DNA from: Paracoccaceae bacterium
GTDB lineage: Bacteria > Pseudomonadota > Alphaproteobacteria > Rhodobacterales > Rhodobacteraceae
NCBI GenBank assembly: GCA_023134935.1
Contig: JAGLUD010000355.1
Location: 1-6,578, forward strand
DNA: 6,578 bases
Reading direction: 5' to 3'
A model generated the notes under the pieces. The model was given only the letters and a program-made list of their open reading frames with translations, searched no databases and had not been told where the DNA came from. Both the position numbers and the translations under genes were made by a program. Shown in pieces: positions 1 through 6,184 of the stretch; the stretch's first letter is position 1, and each line of letters opens with the position of its first letter.

Positions 1-551
1 TCTTGGTGCACGGAGGCACATCCGGTATTGGCACAACGGCGATTCAGTTGGCGAAAGCCATGGGTGCACGCGTGTTTGCGACAGCCGGTTCAGCCGAAAA
101 ATGCGCCAAATGTGTGGAGCTGGGCGCCGAACTGGCGATTAATTACAACGAGGAAGACTATGTCGAGGTGGTCAAGGCCGCCACAAACGGGCGCGGCGTT
201 GACCTGATACTGGACATGGTCGGAGGCGCTTATATTGCACGCAATATCCGCGCGCTCGCGATGGATGGCAGGTTGGCGATGATCGCCTTCCTTGGCGGGC
301 CTAAAGCCGAGATCAACTTTGCACAGATCATGACGAAACGGATTACGGTGACGGGCTCTACGTTGCGGCCGCGGTCCGTGCAAGACAAGGCGGTTATCGC
401 CGAAGCGTTGCGTGAAATCGTTTGGCCGATGATCGAGGCGGGGCAGATTGCGCCGGTAATCGATTCCACCTTCCCACTTGATCAGGCTGCCGACGCGCAT
501 CGACGGATCGAGAGCTCGGGTCACATTGGAAAGATCGTACTAGAAGTCTAG
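1..551 (+). CDS. NAD(P)H-quinone oxidoreductase, PIG3-like MDR family (3' part only)
   Basis: The frame is open from the window edge, so the start lies upstream. About 182 residues are visible. Members of this family are about 325-330 residues long, so roughly the N-terminal 145 (most of the GroES-like catalytic domain) are missing. The visible part is the Rossmann NADP(H)-binding domain. It opens with a glycine-rich HGGTSGIG loop followed by the helix TAIQLAKAMGA and the second strand VFATAGS. Further on, a GVDLILDMVGG segment and a C-terminal GKIVLEV strand are typical of zinc-independent quinone oxidoreductases of the TP53I3/PIG3 type. These cytosolic enzymes reduce quinones with NADPH; the physiological substrate cannot be told from sequence. 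The gene ends with TAG only 7 bases before the stop of the convergent acyltransferase gene. I see no clear terminator between them. The family call is strong; substrate is unknown. Confidence 0.9.
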   Translation, partial: LVHGGTSGIGTTAIQLAKAMGARVFATAGSAEKCAKCVELGAELAINYNEEDYVEVVKAATNGRGVDLILDMVGGAYIARNIRALAMDGRLAMIAFLGGPKAEINFAQIMTKRITVTGSTLRPRSVQDKAVIAEALREIVWPMIEAGQIAPVIDSTFPLDQAADAHRRIESSGHIGKIVLEV

Positions 552-558
552 CGAGCCT

Positions 559-1776
559 TTATCCGAACTTCTTCCGGCCAAAGCGGATGGCGGGGCGTTC
601 AATCACGTACCAGGTAATGAACCCGAACAGCACCGAGCCGAGTATGGCCACCGTGCATACGCCAACGTATTGGAACACCGAAATTGTCTCGGTTTTGGCC
701 GTGCCGATGAACGTGACAATGCCCAAATAGATGAACAATGGGTGAAACAAGTACATGGAGAAGCTGAAACGGGCGATGGGCTCCAGTAAGCGCAGCGAGA
801 GTATACGCTTGAGGTTTGGCAATGTGTTTGAGTGCAGCAGACTGATCATCATGGCGATGGCGGCCGCGAACGCTACACGACCGAACAGAAGCTCAAAGTA
901 AACGATTCCTTGAAGACTTTCAGTAAGGACAGTGAAAGGGTTGTGAACCAGTGGTAAGCATGCGCCGATCAAGATGAGTAGGACCAGAAAAGCCTTGGTT
1001 CCACCACCAATTTTCGACAGGTGGTCCGCGCGATTTAAGACCACCCATGCGCCAGCCATTCCAAACGTAAACTGGCTCAAACGAACAGGCATCGCGACAT
1101 AAAGGTGTTTATAAAACAGCGTGATGTCGTCGTTTTGGCCCGCCATCTTTAGGTCAATCAAGGAATGTTCCGCCAACTGCGGATGGGTGGATAAGATCCA
1201 ATAGCTCCACCCCACAGTAAGCAAACCAAATGCAGCGGACAGTATGGCCAGTGTTGTTCCGTTTCGCACAATCAGGATAAGAAGCGGGACAATCGCATAA
1301 AACTGTAGCTCCACTGACAGCGACCATGTCCATGGAATAATGATGTTGGAAGCATCTGTCCAAATATTGTACGCCAGCAAGTTGCCAAGCATTCGTAGTG
1401 TAATGCCGCTGTCGAAAGCCGCCAATAGCAAGGCAATAAGATAGAGCGGGTAAATCCGAAAAAAGCGGTGGGCGTAGAACCGTTTGACGCTTATGGATCC
1501 AGATTTCATACGCCTTTGGAATAGTTGCCATGACAGCAAGTAACCTGAAAGCACAAAGAATATGTCGACGCCGAGATCGCCGCGCCGGATGAATCCTAAA
1601 ACCCATGGTAGTGAGTCGGAGAATTTTAGAAACGCTTCTGTCGTTGGTAGTACAAACTGCAGGAAATACCAGCTGTGGAAGCTAATCACCAGCAGGATGG
1701 CCAAGGCACGCAGCCCGTCGAGCTCTACCATTCGAAGGCTCGGGCCGGAAGTTTTTTCTGTGGCGGGGGTGGTCAA
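559..1776 (-). CDS. Acyltransferase family 3 membrane protein (OafA/YrhL-like)
   Basis: This is an integral inner-membrane O-acyltransferase of the acyltransferase-3 family. Such proteins move acyl groups, often acetyl, onto sugars of surface polysaccharides, peptidoglycan or lipids. With the TTG start chosen here it has 405 residues. Near the N-terminus is the LDGLRALAILLV...FH motif, with the conserved Arg and a His at about residue 34. It is followed by GVDIFFVLSGYLLS (69-82), an Arg/His-rich loop RFYAHRFFRIYP, the WSLSVELQFY motif (151-160), about ten hydrophobic segments, a late SMYLFHP motif (340-346) and YVIERP near the end. No SGNH or other soluble domain follows, so this is the single-domain form. 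The frame extends upstream to a TTG at 1836, but that overlaps the RNase T2 gene and has no ribosome binding site. The TTG at 1776 has AGGA 7 bases upstream and lies 23 bases after the RNase T2 stop. An ATG at 1731 lacks a binding site. The acceptor molecule is unknown. Confidence 0.88.
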   Translation of the reverse strand: MTTPATEKTSGPSLRMVELDGLRALAILLVISFHSWYFLQFVLPTTEAFLKFSDSLPWVLGFIRRGDLGVDIFFVLSGYLLSWQLFQRRMKSGSISVKRFYAHRFFRIYPLYLIALLLAAFDSGITLRMLGNLLAYNIWTDASNIIIPWTWSLSVELQFYAIVPLLILIVRNGTTLAILSAAFGLLTVGWSYWILSTHPQLAEHSLIDLKMAGQNDDITLFYKHLYVAMPVRLSQFTFGMAGAWVVLNRADHLSKIGGGTKAFLVLLILIGACLPLVHNPFTVLTESLQGIVYFELLFGRVAFAAAIAMMISLLHSNTLPNLKRILSLRLLEPIARFSFSMYLFHPLFIYLGIVTFIGTAKTETISVFQYVGVCTVAILGSVLFGFITWYVIERPAIRFGRKKFG

Positions 1777-1787
1777 TTTTTCATCCT
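1774..1787 (-). promoter_or_regulatory. Ribosome binding site that decides the acyltransferase TTG start
   Basis: Read on the minus strand, AGGA (1787-1784) is followed by a 7-base spacer (1783-1777) and TTG (1776-1774). It lies just past the RNase T2 stop codon (1802-1800). This suggests separate initiation within a two-gene transcript. Neither alternative start, TTG 1836 or ATG 1731, has a comparable site. Confidence 0.55.
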
Positions 1788-1799
1788 GTTTAATTTGAC

Positions 1800-2438
1800 T
1801 TAGCGCATCGGGGCCATGTCGGCCGAGTACTGACAATCGCGTATAACATCAGCGCCACAAATTCGGGGCTCTAAATCTTTAGTCAGGCAGATGCGCACTT
1901 CCTGGATCATGCCGCCCTTACAAGTGACGGTCAGGCCGTCAGGGGCGATGCTGTCGTTCACATCTAAAAAGGCGGCCTCGATCACGCCTGGAGGGAGGTG
2001 CAATTCGCGTGGAAGGGCGCGGAAAATTTCAGGGCGGGTGACGCTGGCATAGGCTTCGCGCGCGGTTTCGTAGTATTCGTCAGGGGATAACCCTGCACAA
2101 CGCCCGTGTTTTTTCCACTGATACCACGCCAAACCGCTGGTCCCCATGATGTCGGCCATAGCCTCGGTCTGGCCGCGCGAGGGGTCGCGTTCTGACGTTC
2201 GGCAATAGGATGGCCAGCCGCTCTCATATTGCGGCCACAGCCCGTGGAGCGTGAAGCCGAATCCCTTATCGACGTCGCATTGCGGGGAATTGCGGTCGTC
2301 GCCTTCCAGCTCGCACCAACTCGGTGTCCAGCTAAGGGACATTACGTAGTAGTCAAAATCGCCCGCATGCTCGCCATCGGCAACGGCAGGGGTGGTAAAA
2401 ACAAGAGCTAAACAAAAGGTCTTTAATAATCTAATCAT
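1800..2438 (-). CDS. Secreted ribonuclease T2 family protein
   Basis: This is a broad-specificity endoribonuclease that cuts RNA through 2',3'-cyclic phosphates. It is likely exported to the periplasm. From the ATG at 2438 it has 212 residues. A signal peptide is evident: a charged MIRLLK start, a hydrophobic core and an AVA cleavage site at about residue 20. The first active-site motif is intact, FTLHGLWP (62-69) with His65. The second reads WYQWKKHGRC (105-114), with catalytic Lys110 and His111, but Tyr106-Gln107 replace the commoner His-Glu. Eight cysteines remain in the mature part (42, 54, 79, 114, 173, 184, 194, 202), enough for four disulfides, which fits export. An in-frame GTG at 2468 would put ten polar residues before the signal peptide, so the ATG is preferred; an AGG lies 4 bases before it. 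The acyltransferase gene follows 23 bases downstream. trcR is divergent. Confidence 0.9.
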   Translation of the reverse strand: MIRLLKTFCLALVFTTPAVADGEHAGDFDYYVMSLSWTPSWCELEGDDRNSPQCDVDKGFGFTLHGLWPQYESGWPSYCRTSERDPSRGQTEAMADIMGTSGLAWYQWKKHGRCAGLSPDEYYETAREAYASVTRPEIFRALPRELHLPPGVIEAAFLDVNDSIAPDGLTVTCKGGMIQEVRICLTKDLEPRICGADVIRDCQYSADMAPMR

Positions 2439-2538
2439 CTGGCCTATATACACTTCAGAATTCCCCACGAAAACCTAAATAGCGCATCGCGCAGCCAAGT
2501 TTTCGGCAAGGGCACAAGTTTGTTTTAAGGAGACTAAA
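2439..2538. promoter_or_regulatory. Divergent intergenic region between RNase T2 and trcR
   Basis: These 100 bases must hold the start signals for both genes. On the plus strand an AAGGAG at 2527-2532 sits 6 bases before the trcR ATG, a near-ideal ribosome binding site. A TATATA at 2445-2450 is close to the RNase T2 start, but no matching -35 element is visible. I cannot assign a confident sigma-70 promoter in either direction. Confidence 0.4.
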
Positions 2539-3279
2539 ATGGCGCTTCCATTGATGGCCAAGGCAACTGCCGTTTGGCTGGTAGATAACACAACACTGGC
2601 GTTCACGCAGATTGCCGAATTTTGCGGCCTGCATGAGCTTGAAGTTAACGGCATCGCTGATGGCGAAGTTGCCGTGGGTGTAAAGGGGTTTGACCCGATT
2701 ACAAATACGCAGCTGACGACCGAAGAAATTAAGCGGTGTGAAGCTGATCCAAAAGCTAAGCTTACGCTGATGCACAACCCTGCTGCTGAAGGCGAGCTTA
2801 AACGTAAGGGCCCACGGTATACACCGCTGTCCAAACGTCAGGACCGTCCGTCCGCGATTGCCTGGTTGGTGAAATTCCACCCTGAATTGACCGATGGTCA
2901 GATCAGCAAACTTGTTGGCACAACCAAACCGACGATTGTTGCAATTCGTGATCGTACACACTGGAACATCGGCAACGTCAATCCCGTTGATCCCGTTGCA
3001 CTTGGTATGTGTAAACAAATCGAACTGGATACTGCCGTAGCCAAAGCCGTTAAGAAAATGGGTGGCGACGAGGTGATGTCTGACGACGAGCGCATGAAGC
3101 TGGTCTCGACAGAGCAGTCATTGCATATGCCTGACGAACCGCGCGTGCCTGCCAGCATGTCTGGTCTAGAGAATTTCACTCTGAGCGCGACAGAGGACGA
3201 CGAGCCGAAGCTTGACGCTGACAGCTTGTTCAAAACACCTGTTGCGGATGCAGATGAAGACGAAGACGAAGACAAATAA
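2539..3279 (+). CDS. trcR: Cell-cycle transcriptional regulator TrcR (DUF1013 family)
   Basis: This 246-residue protein matches the alphaproteobacterial DUF1013 family from its MALPLMAKATAVWLVDN start through the VDPVALGMCKQIELD region. In Caulobacter the family member TrcR is reported to associate with RNA polymerase and to promote expression of the cell-cycle regulator CtrA. That role is knowledge of the family, not visible here. Two helix-turn-helix-like stretches can be seen: residues about 20-40 (TLAFTQIAEFCGL...) and about 117-138 (LTDGQISKLVGTTKPTIVAI). Residues 80-105 are basic and proline-rich. The C-terminal third after about residue 180 looks disordered and is very acidic, ending in an alternating Asp-Glu run and Lys. 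The start is fixed by AAGGAG 6 bases upstream. The gene stands alone: RNase T2 is divergent on its left and the SDR gene is convergent on its right, with a hairpin between. Confidence 0.92.
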   Translation: MALPLMAKATAVWLVDNTTLAFTQIAEFCGLHELEVNGIADGEVAVGVKGFDPITNTQLTTEEIKRCEADPKAKLTLMHNPAAEGELKRKGPRYTPLSKRQDRPSAIAWLVKFHPELTDGQISKLVGTTKPTIVAIRDRTHWNIGNVNPVDPVALGMCKQIELDTAVAKAVKKMGGDEVMSDDERMKLVSTEQSLHMPDEPRVPASMSGLENFTLSATEDDEPKLDADSLFKTPVADADEDEDEDK

Positions 3280-3288
3280 GTAAAGAGC

Positions 3289-3309
3289 GCCCCGGCGGAA
3301 TGTCGGGGC
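3289..3309. terminator. GC-rich hairpin between convergent trcR and SDR genes
   Basis: Arms 3289-3296 and 3302-3309 form an 8-bp stem (GCCCCG core, one G-U pair) around the 5-base loop GGAAT. On the plus strand it starts 10 bases after the trcR stop and is followed by a pyrimidine-rich CTCCTT rather than a true T run. On the minus strand it follows the SDR stop and is trailed by GCTCTTTACTTATTT, a better T-rich tail. It probably serves both converging genes. Confidence 0.65.
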
Positions 3310-3319
3310 CTCCTTCAGC

Positions 3320-4126
3320 TTAGTGCGCGGGAATTGTGACCGTGTCGACCAAGCTGCGCCCACCATCTACCGCCAAGATCTGACCTGTGATGAAGTTCGC
3401 TTTGCTAGATGCGAGGAATACTGCTGCGTCTGCAGCTTCGTCCGCTTCGCCAATATAGCCGAGCGGGGTAGCGGCTTCGATAATGCCGTGAAGATCGGAG
3501 TCGTCCTTTAGGGATTTGCGCAGACTGGCGCTCATCAGGCTGCCCATGGCGATGCCGTTCACGCGGATACCGTGATCGGCAAAGGCCACGGCCAGAGAAC
3601 GTGTTAGCTGGTCCAGCGCCGCTGTAGATACCGAATAGGCCATCAGTTCCGGCATTGTGCGGGTCGCGGCGATGGAGGAAAGGTTGACGATTGATCCAAT
3701 AATCTCGTCTTTTTCGCGGTTCTTCGAATGCACGATCATCCGTTTCGCTACCGCCTGCGCGAGACGCAGATTGACGGTTACGTTCTGGTGCATAAGCTGT
3801 TCGAAAACCCCGTCCTTGTCCGTAAGCGGGTCGGACGGCAGAATTTGACGGCTGGCGTTAACCAGAATATCGATGCTGTCATACGCATCGATAGTCGCGG
3901 CCATCAGGTTATTAACAGTCAGTTTTTCTTGCAGGTTTCCGTGGTAAGCCATCGCTTTGCCCGCGCCATTTTGCAGGGCATCCACTTCAGCGGTTAAACG
4001 TTTTTCGTCCCTGTCAGCCAGCACAACGTTTGCTTCCAGTTCCACAAACCGACGCGCGATTGCCAGACCTACGCCATTGGCGGCGCCCGTAACGATGACG
4101 GTTTTTCCAGATACTGAGGAGTCCAT
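3320..4126 (-). CDS. SDR family oxidoreductase with altered catalytic motif
   Basis: This is a classical-type short-chain dehydrogenase/reductase of 268 residues. The Rossmann cofactor loop is TGAANGVG (13-20), and Asp at 38-40 after the second strand (VLADRD) hints at NAD preference. Residues 88-92 read LVNAS where NNAG is usual. The structural strand SIVNLSS carries the expected catalytic Ser151, and Tyr164 is in place. The YxxxK motif, however, reads YSVST, so position 168 is Thr (codon ACA at 3625-3623) instead of Lys. The C-terminal GQILAVDGG motif (248-256) is normal. Loss of this Lys should weaken classical SDR catalysis, so the protein may have another proton relay, bind cofactor only, or have a non-catalytic role. 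The start ATG has GAGG 5 bases upstream. The gene lies 78 bases downstream of the methyltransferase gene. Substrate is unknown. Confidence 0.88.
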   Translation of the reverse strand: MDSSVSGKTVIVTGAANGVGLAIARRFVELEANVVLADRDEKRLTAEVDALQNGAGKAMAYHGNLQEKLTVNNLMAATIDAYDSIDILVNASRQILPSDPLTDKDGVFEQLMHQNVTVNLRLAQAVAKRMIVHSKNREKDEIIGSIVNLSSIAATRTMPELMAYSVSTAALDQLTRSLAVAFADHGIRVNGIAMGSLMSASLRKSLKDDSDLHGIIEAATPLGYIGEADEAADAAVFLASSKANFITGQILAVDGGRSLVDTVTIPAH

Positions 4127-4143
4127 TTATGCCTCGTGATTCC

Positions 4144-4162
4144 CTGCTGTTTGACACAGCAG
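4144..4162. repeat. Perfect inverted repeat in the leader of the SDR gene
   Basis: CTGCTGT (4144-4150) and ACAGCAG (4156-4162) are perfect 7-base arms around the loop TTGAC. On the minus strand it lies about 45 bases after the methyltransferase stop and 17 bases before the SDR start codon. No T run follows, so it is a poor intrinsic terminator. It may be an mRNA hairpin or an operator for the SDR gene. The rest of the 78-base gap has no clear promoter. Confidence 0.5.
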
Positions 4163-4204
4163 ATTAGGGGAAAGGGGGTAAAAATTCGAGATAAAACGTA
4201 TCCG

Positions 4205-5215
4205 CTACGCCTGCCGCTTCAGTGGGCGACGGGCGCGGATGATTTTGAATGCGCGATCTTGCTCTAGGATTTCCCAGCTTTTGAAGTACATTTCCATTGC
4301 CGATTCATAAGGCAATTGGCGGTTTGCAACCATCAAGAACTGCCCCGACGGTTTCATAATCCGTGCCGCAGCAGCGATAAAGCTGACGCCGATTGCAGGG
4401 TCGGCAGTGCGACCCTGATGGAACGGCGGGTTGCAAATCACGGTGTGATAAGGCTCTGCCGGTTTGTCCATCGCGGTTACATCGGCCCAGTGGAATGCAG
4501 CGCGTTCGTCGGTGATGTTGACCTTCGAGGCTTCAAGGGCTGCATACTCCGCCTCGAACAGGTCAAGTGATGTTAGCCTTTCGCACTTCTCCAGCACGTT
4601 TTTCGCTAAATAGCCCCAGCCTGACCCGATGTCGGCAACAGCGCCTTTGATCGATTTGTCGAAGTAGGCAGTCAACATTTCAGAACCCACATCGATTTTT
4701 TCAGGACTGAACATGCCGGGTGCGGTTAGGTAACCGAACGCATTTTGTTTAGGCTGAACGGCTGCTTCCCATGCTTCGGGCGCAGCGGCATTCGGCGTTA
4801 ACCAAAAAACTTTGCCGTGGGATTTCGACAGTACACCGTCAACTTCGTAAACTTTCTTCACGGCCTTTAGCATGCTGTCGATGCCATCAGTTTTATCGCC
4901 GCTAACTACAACCTGCCCGCCTGTCGAAACCATCCGGCAAGCGCGGGCGAAATTGGCCATGTTTTCAGCGCGACTACGCGTTAGGGCCAGCAGAACCATC
5001 GGAAACTCGCCAGAAGCTTCGGGAACGACTGTCAGATTTTCCAGCGTCAGACGGTCAGAAAACGGCTTGAAGCCTTGCTCGCAAACGATATGCGGGAAAT
5101 CTGCGAAACCTTGCGGCAAGAAAGCCGGCGGACGGATATACAAAACCTCGCCACCTTCGGGAATGGTCACAAGTTCGTCGTCGAACGGCAGCAGAATACG
5201 GGCTGGGTCAGCCAT
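4205..5215 (-). CDS. Class I SAM-dependent methyltransferase, RsmC/RlmG-like rRNA guanine-N2 type
   Basis: This 336-residue protein has the two-part build of RsmC: an N-terminal degenerate methyltransferase-like half and a C-terminal catalytic half. E. coli RsmC has 343 residues. The SAM-binding motif I is ADIGSGWGYLAKNVL (194-208). An acidic residue follows at the end of the next strand (SLDLFE, 216-221). The catalytic motif IV is NPPFHQG (262-268), the signature of N2-guanine and related amino-methylating enzymes. By family knowledge RsmC modifies G1207 of 16S rRNA and RlmG modifies G1835 of 23S rRNA; sequence reading alone does not settle which target applies. The start ATG has GGAGG 6 bases upstream. 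It lies 24 bases after the clpS stop, so the two are probably co-transcribed. The protein is complete, with no missing motif. Confidence 0.88.
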   Translation of the reverse strand: MADPARILLPFDDELVTIPEGGEVLYIRPPAFLPQGFADFPHIVCEQGFKPFSDRLTLENLTVVPEASGEFPMVLLALTRSRAENMANFARACRMVSTGGQVVVSGDKTDGIDSMLKAVKKVYEVDGVLSKSHGKVFWLTPNAAAPEAWEAAVQPKQNAFGYLTAPGMFSPEKIDVGSEMLTAYFDKSIKGAVADIGSGWGYLAKNVLEKCERLTSLDLFEAEYAALEASKVNITDERAAFHWADVTAMDKPAEPYHTVICNPPFHQGRTADPAIGVSFIAAAARIMKPSGQFLMVANRQLPYESAMEMYFKSWEILEQDRAFKIIRARRPLKRQA

Positions 5216-5239
5216 GAGGGGCCTCCAAAATTAAGTGGT

Positions 5240-5578
5240 TCATTCTTTTTCCATCGTGCATTGCAGCGGATGCTGGTTGCGCTGGGCGTAGTCCATGACC
5301 TGCGTGACCTTTGTCTCGGCGATCTCGTGGGCGTAAACGCCAACCACGGCCAGACCTTTGGTGTGAACCGTCAACATGATCCCCTCCGCAGCGGTGGCGT
5401 TCAGACCGAAGAAGCGTTCCAGAATATGCACAACGAATTCCATCGGGGTGTAGTCGTCATTCATTAGCAACACTTTATAAAGCGGAGGCTTAGCCGTCGT
5501 GGGCTTAACCTTCGTTAAAGTGCCGGTGTCAAAGTCATCATCAGATGCCATTGTCGGTGCAATAGGTGTGTGGTTCAT
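5240..5578 (-). CDS. clpS: ATP-dependent Clp protease adapter ClpS
   Basis: ClpS recognises proteins with destabilising N-terminal residues and delivers them to the ClpA-ClpP protease in the cytosol. The 112-residue product has the usual flexible N-terminal tail (about residues 1-30) followed by the ClpS core. The N-degron pocket is intact: [16 protein letters not shown] (34-49) with Asn40, Asp41, Asp42 and the gate Met46, then His72 in VHTKG. The C-terminal AETKVTQV and [10 protein letters not shown] segments are close to E. coli ClpS. The frame runs further upstream to 5665, but that part crosses the phasin terminator and promoter-like sequence. Of two near ATGs, 5584 touches the AGGA, while 5578 has AGGA at a 6-base spacing, so 5578 is chosen. 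clpA is not in the window. The methyltransferase gene follows in the same direction. Confidence 0.95.
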   Translation of the reverse strand: MNHTPIAPTMASDDDFDTGTLTKVKPTTAKPPLYKVLLMNDDYTPMEFVVHILERFFGLNATAAEGIMLTVHTKGLAVVGVYAHEIAETKVTQVMDYAQRNQHPLQCTMEKE

Positions 5579-5606
5579 CTTCATTCCTGCGGTCTTTTGC
5601 TTGCAG

Positions 5607-5635
5607 AGTATATAAGCTACCCGCAGAAATAGAAA
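5607..5635 (-). promoter_or_regulatory. Possible sigma-70 promoter for clpS
   Basis: On the minus strand TATACT (5612-5607) matches the -10 consensus at five of six bases and lies 28 bases before the clpS start. With a 17-base spacer the -35 position reads TTTCTA (5635-5630), matching only three of six. It follows directly on the phasin terminator, so a fresh start for clpS here makes sense. The weak -35 suggests an activator or a low basal level. Confidence 0.35.
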
Positions 5636-5653
5636 AGGGGGCAAACGCCCCCT
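5636..5653 (-). terminator. Intrinsic terminator of the phasin gene
   Basis: Arms 5647-5653 and 5636-5642 form a 7-bp stem (AGGGGGC/GCCCCCT on the minus strand) around a 4-base loop, GTTT on the minus strand. It is followed by TTTCTATTTCT. It begins 30 bases after the phasin stop codon. It should insulate the strong phasin transcript from clpS. Confidence 0.85.
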
Positions 5654-5683
5654 AAATCCATTCACAAAGTCATAACGCCTGAA

Positions 5684-6082
5684 TTAGACAGTGTAAGACT
5701 TCATTGTGTCGGTGGCTGCTTCAAGGCGCTCGCCGATTGGTGCAGTAACTTCTTTGGCAGTTGCCGAGAAGATTTCGTTCATTTTTGTTGCTTGTGCGAC
5801 GAAGCCTTCAAACGCAGCCTGTGCGAATGCGGACTGCTTTTCGAAAAACTCAGGCGCTGTTTTAGCAGAGGCCAGATCTTTGGCAGCAGCAACGCCGTCC
5901 TCAAAAGATTTTTTCGAGTAAGAAGTGATTTCTTCGTTAATGCCTTCAGCAGCTTTCGTTGCCAATTCGGATGCTTTAGTAAGCGCGTCAACGTTCAACT
6001 GGCCGAATGCAGTTACGTCTTCGATGCCTTTAGGGGCAGTTGTTGCTTTAGCTTTTTTAGCTGTGGATGTCTTAGCAGTCAT
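5684..6082 (-). CDS. Phasin family protein (PhaP-like granule-associated protein)
   Basis: Phasins are small amphipathic proteins that coat polyhydroxyalkanoate storage granules in the cytoplasm. The product has 132 residues. A short Lys/Thr/Ala-rich N-terminal tail (1-18) resembles the basic tails seen on some phasins. After it come long, Ala-rich amphipathic helices without Pro or Cys until the end: FGQLNVDALTKASELATKAAEG (26-47), EITSYSKKSFEDG, and FEKQSAFAQAAFEGFVAQATKMNEIF (80-105). This is the phasin_2-type pattern. The frame runs upstream to 6304, but the ATG at 6082 has GGAG 6 bases upstream and follows a good promoter, so the longer form is rejected. A strong terminator follows the gene. 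No pha synthase gene is in the window, so this may be one of several phasins in the genome. TGC-rich sites at its promoter suggest control by the PHA-responsive repressor PhaR. Confidence 0.85.
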   Translation of the reverse strand: MTAKTSTAKKAKATTAPKGIEDVTAFGQLNVDALTKASELATKAAEGINEEITSYSKKSFEDGVAAAKDLASAKTAPEFFEKQSAFAQAAFEGFVAQATKMNEIFSATAKEVTAPIGERLEAATDTMKSYTV

Positions 6083-6131
6083 AATATTCTCCAATATAGT
6101 CGTCGGCGTTGGCCGGTGAATTTCTACCCTG

Positions 6132-6160
6132 CATATAGGAACGATGCTGCACTGCGTCAA
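6132..6160 (-). promoter_or_regulatory. Sigma-70-type promoter of the phasin gene
   Basis: On the minus strand TTGACG (6160-6155, five of six consensus bases) and TATATG (6137-6132, four of six) are exactly 17 bases apart. Transcription would begin near 6125, giving a leader of about 43 bases before the ATG at 6082. The leader carries a good GGAG ribosome binding site. This is the best promoter match I found in the window. Confidence 0.7.
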
Positions 6161-6184
6161 GAGTATATTGTGCACTGCAATATA
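6148..6184. promoter_or_regulatory. TGC-rich operator-like repeats at the phasin promoter (candidate PhaR sites)
   Basis: The octamer TGCACTGC occurs twice in the same direction, at 6148-6155 and 6171-6178, start to start 23 bases. The second copy lies across the centre of a perfect inverted repeat, TATATTG (6164-6170) and CAATATA (6178-6184), spaced by 7 bases. The first copy falls between the -35 and -10 boxes and the second just upstream of the -35. PhaR proteins of Rhodobacter and Paracoccus are known to bind TGC/GCA-rich sequences at phasin promoters. Assignment to PhaR is inference. Confidence 0.5.

Noticed and set aside
559..1776. Acyltransferase gene as a horizontally acquired insert between the quinone oxidoreductase and RNase T2 genes
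   Set aside because: Sampled lines are AT-rich (26-28 G/C per 60 bases) against 42 per 60 in one RNase T2 line. But a trcR line has 27 per 60, so composition does not set this gene apart. No repeats or integrase remnants flank it.
1776..1836. Longer acyltransferase form starting at TTG 1836
   Set aside because: It overlaps the end of RNase T2 by 37 bases, has no ribosome binding site and adds a hydrophilic stretch unlike the family.
2455..3275. Minus-strand open frames across trcR
   Set aside because: They are antisense shadows. They have Ser-rich or Cys-rich low-complexity products, no ribosome binding sites and no recognisable domain, whereas the plus-strand trcR is a full family match.
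4872..5467. Plus-strand open frames across the methyltransferase and clpS
   Set aside because: They are opposite-strand shadows of well-recognised genes, with no domain and no start signals.
5579..5665. N-terminal extension of ClpS up to 5665
   Set aside because: It would run through the phasin terminator, and the core ClpS length is reached from 5578 with a well-placed AGGA.
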